Shown here: positions 57,196 to 64,000 of the stretch, in pieces
Layout: every line of letters starts with the position of its first letter
Numbering within the stretch: the stretch's first letter is position 1
Source: Phycisphaerae bacterium
GTDB lineage: Bacteria > Planctomycetota > Phycisphaerae > UBA1845
Direction of reading: 5' to 3'
Assembly (NCBI GenBank): GCA_029260215.1
Contig: JAJDDQ010000080.1
Span: 1 to 64,000 of the forward strand
DNA length: 64,000 nucleotides
The notes under the pieces: model-generated
The model's input: the letters and a program-made list of their open reading frames with translations, nothing else
Databases searched by the model: none
What the model was told of the DNA's origin: nothing
Program-made: the position numbers and the translations under genes

Positions 57196-58341
57196 CTAAT
57201 AGGCTGACTCGTAGATGCCACAGAGCGAATCAACATCAACACCGCGCGGATTGAATTGCGCAGTCCACTGCTCCGCCGCCATCGTCGCAAGATTCGCCAG
57301 ACGCGCACGCGGAACGTCCAGGTCAGCCAATTTCCGTTGCAAACCGGCTGATTCAAGCAACGACTCAACACGATCCGCAAGCTCGAACGCATCGCTCGCC
57401 AGATCGGAGTAAGGGTTGTTCCCATCGGCAGCGTTGAAACGAACGACGTGCGGAAGCATCAAACCGACGGCTTGACCATGCACAATTCCAAAACACGCCG
57501 TCAGCGGATTCGCGCAGGCGTGTGCAGCCCCAAGCATGGAAAACTCGATGGCAGCCCCGCCCAGATGGGCAGCCAACAGCATGTCCGCCCTGGCTTGATT
57601 GTCACTCGACTGACAAATCGCCCGTTCAAAACTGCGGTCCAACAACTCCCATGCACTCCTGGAAAAAGAACGGGAAATGTCACAACGCTCTGTAGTCGCC
57701 GAAGTCTCCACAGCGTGCGCAATGGCATCAATCCCCGCCGCAGCTGCGACCGCCGGCGGCTGACTCCGCGTTAAATCCGGGTCAAGGATCGCCAAGCGCG
57801 GGCGCAGACCTCCCTCAGTCGGCGCACGACGATCACCGCACGCCATCTTGCGATGCGTCACCGGGTCGCTGATAAGCGCAAACGACTGAGCCTCGCTCCC
57901 CGTACCAGCCGTCGTCGGCACAGCCAGCATGGGCAACATCGGCTTGGACGGCTTGTTCACACCCCAATAGTCCGCCACCTCTCCACCGTTGGTAAGCAGA
58001 AGATTGACGCCCTTCGCACAGTCCATCGCACTACCACCCCCCAGCCCCACGATGAAATCAATCGCACCCCCCTGCGCAATCGAAAGACCGGCGGCGACAT
58101 GCTCGGTAGTCGGATTCTCGCGCACACCGTCGAAGACAACCACACGCAAGCCCGCGTCGCCCAGGAGATTGATCGCACGCTCCGCATGTCCGGCAGCCAC
58201 GATGCCGGGGTCGGTAACCAGCAACACGCGCGTCGCACCCTCATCCCGAACGCACGCACCGAGTTGATCGAGCGCCCCGCACGCGAACACAACGCGAACG
58301 GGTGAACAAGCCAATATCTGCGACAAGTCGGCGTCAGGCAT
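57196..58341 (-). CDS. Iron-containing alcohol dehydrogenase
   Basis: 'VVFACGALDQLG', 'FIVGLGGGSAMDCAKGVNLL', 'PTTAGTGSEAQSFALI', 'AGIDAIAHAVE', 'CFGIVHGQAVGLMLPHVVRFN'. Confidence 0.92.
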   Translation of the reverse strand: MPDADLSQILACSPVRVVFACGALDQLGACVRDEGATRVLLVTDPGIVAAGHAERAINLLGDAGLRVVVFDGVRENPTTEHVAAGLSIAQGGAIDFIVGLGGGSAMDCAKGVNLLLTNGGEVADYWGVNKPSKPMLPMLAVPTTAGTGSEAQSFALISDPVTHRKMACGDRRAPTEGGLRPRLAILDPDLTRSQPPAVAAAAGIDAIAHAVETSATTERCDISRSFSRSAWELLDRSFERAICQSSDNQARADMLLAAHLGGAAIEFSMLGAAHACANPLTACFGIVHGQAVGLMLPHVVRFNAADGNNPYSDLASDAFELADRVESLLESAGLQRKLADLDVPRARLANLATMAAEQWTAQFNPRGVDVDSLCGIYESAY

Positions 58342-58343
58342 GG

Positions 58344-59765
58344 TCAGGCAGCCGGCTCGATTTGGAACGCCCGTTGGCGATAAAGATGTTCAAACAAATT
58401 GCCCTCATGCGGCTGATCCCAACTCAGCCTGAACGTTGGAATCGCACCGATGTTAAGACGATCGATGCTCGAAGTAGCCATCAACGCCCGCTGGAATTTC
58501 TCATCACGCGTGATAGCGCTGACGATCAGCGACTGACCGATCGACTCCGGCATCTCATCCGTCGGACACTCAACCACACTCGCATACGGAAAAAGAAACT
58601 CGCGACAAGCCAGCGGATGTTCGCGCGATTCGCAATAGACAATCGTCGGCAGCAGATACGCAACACGACCGATCTTCGCCAGTCGAGACCCACCCCGATG
58701 CTTCTCCGTGAGATCGACCGCACTCGACTCCACAAGCCCCCGCTCAATAGCGGCATCGATATGCTCAGCCACCAGCGGATTCGCAAAGGCAGCCAACGTC
58801 GCTTCGGGATCGTCAGCCGGCAGGGCGCGACGATCCGCCAACCGCTTCGCAATGGCCTCCGCAATCGCTCGCCCATGTCGCGGCGTCCACACAGACGAAG
58901 CGTTGATGCACGATCTGCCACCGTTGGCTTCGATCGATGCTACCATAACATCCAGATAACGCTCCCAATCGTCGGCCGAATCGTCGCCCAGAATGATCTT
59001 GCTCCACCCAGGCCCGTGCAGCTCGACGCGCGGATCATTCTCGTAAGGCTTGGTCGTCGCCGATGATCCAAAGAGCATCGATCGATCTGTGCAGCGCAGA
59101 ATTTCGGCGGCACCGGTGTGGTCCGTGGGGTAAAAACCGAAGGCTTCGCGCGGCACGCCTGCAGCCGCCAGCGACTCGATGATGCGCAGCGGCGTCCACG
59201 GTTCTTCGCGCCCCGGCTTGAGAACGATCGGTGTTTTCAGTGCGATAGCAGGCAACCAGAGCGAATGCACACCCGGCGAATTGCTCGGCAGGACAGCCCC
59301 GAAAACGCGACCCTCGCGAAACCAGCTCAGTGTACCCCCCGCGTGCGTACCGTACCCGCGATCCAGAATGCCCAGATCGAACCCGCGCGTCAGCCCGCGA
59401 AGCACCACATCCATTTCGTCGAGAATCTTGTGAATCTTGCCCGCGTTGTTTCGACAGTAGCTGATCGGCATGCCGGTCGTCGCGGAAAGCACCGCCACAT
59501 AGTCATGGAAGGTTTGCTCAGCATCACCGCACGGCAGCGTCGCGGACATGAAAAGCTCAGCCGCCTTGCGACACATGCTCAGCAATTCCGCCACGGTGAA
59601 GCGTTCTAGCACGGAGTCATCCATGCGATGCACATCGTACGGAATCATCCCGCTGTTCGCCTGGCTCACCGTCGCCACAGGCAAGCCGGTCGCATGATGA
59701 ACGATCTCAATCTTGTCGACGCTCTCGTAAAGGCGCCCGCTCCGCAGTATCGGTACACAAAGCAT
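58344..59765 (-). CDS. Divergent aldehyde dehydrogenase-family protein
   Basis: 'LPSNSPGVHSLWLPAIALKTPIVLKPGREEPWTPLRI', 'VELHGPGWSKIILGDD', 'NGGRSCINASSV'; 2-bp gap to the alcohol dehydrogenase. ATG at 59765. Confidence 0.75.
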   Translation of the reverse strand: MLCVPILRSGRLYESVDKIEIVHHATGLPVATVSQANSGMIPYDVHRMDDSVLERFTVAELLSMCRKAAELFMSATLPCGDAEQTFHDYVAVLSATTGMPISYCRNNAGKIHKILDEMDVVLRGLTRGFDLGILDRGYGTHAGGTLSWFREGRVFGAVLPSNSPGVHSLWLPAIALKTPIVLKPGREEPWTPLRIIESLAAAGVPREAFGFYPTDHTGAAEILRCTDRSMLFGSSATTKPYENDPRVELHGPGWSKIILGDDSADDWERYLDVMVASIEANGGRSCINASSVWTPRHGRAIAEAIAKRLADRRALPADDPEATLAAFANPLVAEHIDAAIERGLVESSAVDLTEKHRGGSRLAKIGRVAYLLPTIVYCESREHPLACREFLFPYASVVECPTDEMPESIGQSLIVSAITRDEKFQRALMATSSIDRLNIGAIPTFRLSWDQPHEGNLFEHLYRQRAFQIEPAA

Positions 59766-59851
59766 GGTCGAATCCTCTTCCTTTGACTGGGATTGTAGAG
59801 GATGCACAACACCACGGGCAACCAACGGAAAAAAGGGGCGCATCCCAAAAT

Positions 59852-59954
59852 GGGTGGCAATTCGTGGTGAAGGGTGGCACGGTCTACCGGCGCAGTCGGT
59901 AGGCCGTGGGGGTTACGGTGTGCCAAGGCCTGACCGTACCAGACCCTGCCACCC
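59852..59954. other. Multi-branched palindromic element (candidate structured RNA or dispersed repeat)
   Basis: Outer arms GGGTGGCA (59852-59859)/TGCCACCC (59947-59954). Inner hairpins CACGGTCTACCG/CGGTAGGCCGTG (59878-59908) and GGTTACGGT/ACCGTACC (59911-59940). Confidence 0.6.
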
Positions 59955-60130
59955 CAAAAGGGACGGCCCCGACAAGGCGAAATGCTATGTCCAAAAAAAG
60001 TGTCGCCGACGCACAGCTCGACGAAGCACTGCAATTCCTGTCATTCGACATCCACACGCTCGCGAACCTGTGTCAGGGCGATCCCGATCATTCCTTCCCG
60101 CCCGTTCCTCGTGGTCCGACACGACAAAAA

Positions 60131-60194
60131 TTGCGGGTTCCGTTCGCTATGTCAGAGCCGCGACCGTGAGGGAGCGGTTGGCGAGAACCCGCAA
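60131..60194 (-). repeat. 64-bp element with perfect 10-bp terminal inverted repeats (family R3, copy C)
   Basis: TTGCGGGTTC (60131-60140) ... GAACCCGCAA (60185-60194). The right half plus flank (60171-60209) matches copy B at ~27.7 kb in inverted orientation. Confidence 0.8.
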
Positions 60195-60223
60195 AATTAG
60201 GTGTGGTCACGCACTCGCCCCGC

Positions 60224-63200
60224 TCAAGGCCCGGGCACCAGCAGACCCGACCGCGTCCGGCTCAGGTAGGGCATCGCACCGGAGGAAATCGCAATGTTAA
60301 AATCCTCAGCCCCGCCGCCGAGCGGATTGCGCGTAATAACTTCCAACACCACACCGGCGGGATTCGAAGAAAGCGTCAGCGTCGGCTCGAAAACACTCGC
60401 GACGCGTTCACTGAACAACGGCGTCGTCCGGTCGCGCTCGTCCTGAATCACGATCTCGATCGGCTCAGCCGCACTGGCTGACAAGTGCAACCCAACCTGC
60501 GTCACGCCCGCTGGCACATAGATGAAAAACTGCGGCTCGGGACTCAACAAGTTCGGCCTGAACAACGCGATACGCTGATTACCCAGCACAACGCGGTACG
60601 CGCCGGCATGAGAAGCGTTCAACAGCCTGAATCCGTGGACAAACGATGTATTGCAAGCCAGCTTGTACAGGCCCGTTTCCGTCGCAGTAACGCGAACCCT
60701 GCCGGGGTTGATTTCTTCCGCCAGCGGCGCACTTTCCATAACCACACCGCTCGGCGACATCAAAAACCAATAGCCGTTGCCCGTATCGCTCGAACCGAAT
60801 TCGACGAACTCAATATCAATCGAAATGGATTCACCTGCAGTCGCACGGAAGAAATACCCCGCCTCGCGCCGGATCAGAGGCCCTTCCGCCGCTGCCGGCC
60901 CCGCCTCCAGCGACACCACATTTCCCGGCACGTCGTAGGAAGTTGACTCCAGGCAACCTTGCACAAAGGGTGCCCCCGCAAAAGAAGAAACGTGTCCCGC
61001 GTCAGCCTCCAACGCAAGAAGTTCGTCCGTCGCCTCCTTCAAGCGTTGACGATATTCGCTCAACGGATGACACAAATCGCCAACTGCCAATCCATAGTTG
61101 TTGCTCAGGTAAAGCCAAGCACCCCCCGAACGTGAAGCCATCGTGTAGTAATGGTCGCCCAACGCACCCGGTGTAAACATCTCCATCCACAAACCGCCGG
61201 TGTGTATCACGTTCATGCCAGCCGCCAACTGCTGCTGCTCACGTGCCGGCACCGCCTCGGTAAAACCAAGCGTGAACGTCCCCTGCGACCAGTCGTAGGC
61301 AGGCTGGTCCGCCGTGCCGAATCCCAAACCCAAACCGGGATAGAACGGGCTGCGATCGAAACGCACGATGTTCGTTCCGCCGATTTCCAGATTCGGATTC
61401 ACCGCCCGAAACGCCTCCCGGCACGCCCGCGCACGGTCTCGAACCCCGTCGCGCTCGAAAACATCGTACGCCGCCACCAAGTTGTTGTTCTGGAGGTACG
61501 CCACACGCTGCGCGGGCTGCGGAACGGCATCGCTGATATTCTGCTGCGCGAAGAAGCCCATGAAACAACTCTGACAATAACACGGGTCTCTGTAATTATG
61601 GAGCGCTTGACCGTAAAGCTCCGGGTCCAGCATCACAGCCGCGAGCGCGTCAGCCAGCGCCGGGATGTACGCTTGGTTATCGGGGTCGGTCAACTCCGCC
61701 ATCGCCACAAAACGCGATGTAATCGCAGAATCCCAGAACGACTGCGATTGCGGGCAGGGCTTGAGCGCCACCGTCACACCGTCAGGTCCAACATACGGAT
61801 CGTCCAACGGCAAAAGCCATTGGTATTCCAGAACCGCAAAGTAGTTGAAAAACACCCATAACTTCGCCCCTTGCGCGTTCAGCTTTTCCGACCACAACCG
61901 AAGACGAAGCTGATCGCCACCGCCGATCGGAACACGCAACGAATTCAACTTGATACCGAAATGTTGAATTCCATCCGCCAGCAACTGATCCACCGGACCG
62001 CCCGCACCCAGCATCTCGCCCGTGCTCGATCCGCCATACACCCCCCGAAACGTTACCGGACCGGCATTGACGACCCCGCCCGAATTGTCGTTCGCGTTGC
62101 CGTCGTCCAGACCGCCCGAATTGTCATTCGCATTCTCGTTCGCGTTACCATTGGAAACGACATCGCCGTTGTTGTTGACGTTGCCGTCATCGCCCCCGGC
62201 GTCATCACCTTCGTCGTCTTCGATCTGCGCGGGATCGAACAGAAACGGATCCGCATCGAACACCGTCACGTTCACCGTGTCCGTATCGCTGACCGTCGCA
62301 TCCGAAACCGTCAGATCGAACAAGAGCGCAGCCCCGTCCGGACCGACCTCCGGAGCAATGAAACTCACCATCGATCCCGAAGGATTGTCCAGAACAGCCG
62401 TCGGACCGGATGTCTGGTCCCACGAAAAACTTAGCTCGCCCACGCCCGTGCCCGTGCTCCCCGAACCATCCAGAAACACGACATCTCCCTCGGACACCGC
62501 CCGCGAAGGCCCCGCATCCGCGAAAACCGAACCCGCACCGCTGCCCACATCCAGAACGGAAACCGCAACCTCGTCCTCGTCGCTGAACTGACCATTATCC
62601 ACAGCCAGCTTGAAACGAAGCGTCGTCGCACCGCTCACATTCGGTGCCACAAAAATCGGCGTACGCGACAGGGGCGCCGTCAGCGTCACCGTCGGCCCCT
62701 CGATCTGTTCCCAGCGGTAAGTCAGCGTCAGTTCATTCGGGTCGAAGCTCTGCGTACCGTCGAGCACCACCGTGTCATGCTCATCCACCGTCGTATCCGA
62801 ACCCGCATCCGCTGTGGGCGTGTCAAAATCAATGATCCCCGCCGGCAGAGTGGCAGCAACGACATCCTGATTGAACGAGGCAAACGGTTCGCCGTCGCAA
62901 ATCTGCTCCACGGCGATCCGCGCGTCACCGGACTCATCGACCGCAAAAACCGTCGTGCATGTCTCCGGCGGTTCAAACCCACCGAACGTCTCAGGGACAA
63001 CGGACCATCGGCACACGCATGTGATTTGAATAACCTGGCGAACCGGGGAGCTTGGCGACGGTGTCGGCAATTGAAATCGAACGCGATCACCAACCGTCAG
63101 ATCGTTCAGATCGGCTGCACGAATCGAGGTCGGATCGACGATCGTCGCAAATTCCGCAAGCCCGTTGGCCGACTCCGAACCGCCGTCCTCGAAATCCTCG

Positions 63201-63343
63201 ATCCCAGCAGGGTCCAGCAACCCTTCTTCGCCGACGCGATCGTCCTCGCCCGAATCGACGGGCATGCTGCAATTCGACGTCGCCAGAACCACGACCGCGC
63301 ACATCGCCGCGGCCCCGAAACGTAACCAGTCTGGAGATTTCAT
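60224..63343 (-). CDS. Large secreted protein: two PKD/REJ-like Ig-fold domains, Asn/Asp-rich linker, putative TIM-barrel glycoside-hydrolase-like domain
   Basis: 'PTADAGSDTTVDEHDTVVLDGTQSFDPNELTLTYRWEQIEGPTVTLT' and 'SVFADAGPSRAVSEGDVVFLDGSGSTGTGVGELSFSWDQTSGPTAVL'; linker 'GNVNNNGDVVSNGNANENANDNSGGLDDGNANDNSGG'; export segment 'FGAAAMCAVVVLATSNC'. ATG at 63343. Confidence 0.75.
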   Translation of the reverse strand: MKSPDWLRFGAAAMCAVVVLATSNCSMPVDSGEDDRVGEEGLLDPAGIEDFEDGGSESANGLAEFATIVDPTSIRAADLNDLTVGDRVRFQLPTPSPSSPVRQVIQITCVCRWSVVPETFGGFEPPETCTTVFAVDESGDARIAVEQICDGEPFASFNQDVVAATLPAGIIDFDTPTADAGSDTTVDEHDTVVLDGTQSFDPNELTLTYRWEQIEGPTVTLTAPLSRTPIFVAPNVSGATTLRFKLAVDNGQFSDEDEVAVSVLDVGSGAGSVFADAGPSRAVSEGDVVFLDGSGSTGTGVGELSFSWDQTSGPTAVLDNPSGSMVSFIAPEVGPDGAALLFDLTVSDATVSDTDTVNVTVFDADPFLFDPAQIEDDEGDDAGGDDGNVNNNGDVVSNGNANENANDNSGGLDDGNANDNSGGVVNAGPVTFRGVYGGSSTGEMLGAGGPVDQLLADGIQHFGIKLNSLRVPIGGGDQLRLRLWSEKLNAQGAKLWVFFNYFAVLEYQWLLPLDDPYVGPDGVTVALKPCPQSQSFWDSAITSRFVAMAELTDPDNQAYIPALADALAAVMLDPELYGQALHNYRDPCYCQSCFMGFFAQQNISDAVPQPAQRVAYLQNNNLVAAYDVFERDGVRDRARACREAFRAVNPNLEIGGTNIVRFDRSPFYPGLGLGFGTADQPAYDWSQGTFTLGFTEAVPAREQQQLAAGMNVIHTGGLWMEMFTPGALGDHYYTMASRSGGAWLYLSNNYGLAVGDLCHPLSEYRQRLKEATDELLALEADAGHVSSFAGAPFVQGCLESTSYDVPGNVVSLEAGPAAAEGPLIRREAGYFFRATAGESISIDIEFVEFGSSDTGNGYWFLMSPSGVVMESAPLAEEINPGRVRVTATETGLYKLACNTSFVHGFRLLNASHAGAYRVVLGNQRIALFRPNLLSPEPQFFIYVPAGVTQVGLHLSASAAEPIEIVIQDERDRTTPLFSERVASVFEPTLTLSSNPAGVVLEVITRNPLGGGAEDFNIAISSGAMPYLSRTRSGLLVPGP

Positions 63344-63520
63344 CTTCCCACCTCGAACAGTCAGCCAGCGCAGCGAACACCTCGCGCACGCCAACACTAT
63401 CGTCCACGCAAAACCGTGCCGCCGACCGCAAATGATACCGAAAACGCGCGTCCAGGGAACTTTCAGCGGGGCAGGCACATACAGTACCCTACGATTAAGC
63501 GACATCTGAAAAGCTGTAAA

Positions 63521-64000
63521 TTAATGTGAGACTTGATTTTCTCTGGCGCCGGTGCGGGGAAAAACGACGGTTCCGCCAATCAGGATCAGCAGGGCGAACG
63601 AAAGGATGGCCCAAAAGGAAGCCGTCGGAACATCGGCATTCATGCCCCACAGGACCGTTTGCGACCCGAAATCGATGTCAACGTCATTCACCGGAAACAG
63701 CTCCCCCACGATGGAGGTGGCTGCGAACGGATCGCTCGAAGGCAGGAGAGAAAACTCAGCCACGCCCGTGTCCGTTGCGGAAAACTCCAGACGCTTCACG
63801 AGAACCCACTCCCCAAGCCCCAAATCGCTGATGGCGGGGGCGGTCTGGCAGCCGCCCACCGCAGCCACAATACCGCCGACCTCATCGAAAACAGCAGTCG
63901 TCGCCAGGAGCGGAAAAAGCGGGCTGTTGATCTCAACCGGCACCGCATCCACAACCGCGGTCGAAAACGTCAGGTCCGCATAAACACAAGCCAGTCCACC
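63521..64000 (-). CDS. C-terminal part of a secreted protein with a VPT/IPTL-CTERM-like sorting signal (truncated by window)
   Basis: Frame open to window edge ('GGLACVYADLTFSTAVVDAV...'). C-terminus 'VPTASFWAILSFALLILIGGTVVFPRTGAR' is a motif, TM and basic tail. Confidence 0.7.
   Translation of the reverse strand, partial: GGLACVYADLTFSTAVVDAVPVEINSPLFPLLATTAVFDEVGGIVAAVGGCQTAPAISDLGLGEWVLVKRLEFSATDTGVAEFSLLPSSDPFAATSIVGELFPVNDVDIDFGSQTVLWGMNADVPTASFWAILSFALLILIGGTVVFPRTGARENQVSH

Noticed and set aside
1-64000. tRNA/rRNA genes, phage or IS transposase genes
   Set aside because: Looked for T-loop-like GGTTCGA contexts, rRNA-like conserved blocks and transposase motifs by eye; found none convincing. 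A tRNAscan/Infernal run would be needed to be certain.

Overview
High-GC bacterial chromosomal segment, most consistent with a planctomycete (Phycisphaerae-like). Supporting traits are DCNxNGxPDxC repeat proteins, dockerin-like C-termini, an ECF sigma plus Ser/Thr kinase-TPR pair, a giant TPR protein, and EpsI-like and VPT/IPTL-CTERM-like sequences. I support about 43 protein-coding genes. I saw no rRNA, tRNA, CRISPR array or obvious prophage or transposase. Housekeeping genes are rarA, arfB, mnmE, cmk, proC, a P5C dehydrogenase, a family-4 UDG and a PilT-like ATPase. A reductive pyrimidine catabolism set (PreA/PreT/dihydropyrimidinase) is also present. The accessory signals worth following are: (i) an RHS/Hint polymorphic-toxin C-terminus overlapping a candidate immunity gene at the left edge; (ii) two adjacent large secreted proteases (S8 and gluzincin) sharing a C-terminal module plus dockerin-like ending, and at the right edge a possible cohesin-like, sortable protein with a VPTxxxW C-terminal signal; (iii) several families of intergenic palindromic repeats, one copy of which sits in each of three convergent gene junctions, and one of which shows compensatory stem changes; (iv) a ~100-bp multi-branched palindromic element beside a 64-bp element with perfect 10-bp terminal inverted repeats; (v) tandem paralogues with a mosaic identity pattern. 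All functional calls are by eye from the translations; no searches were run.
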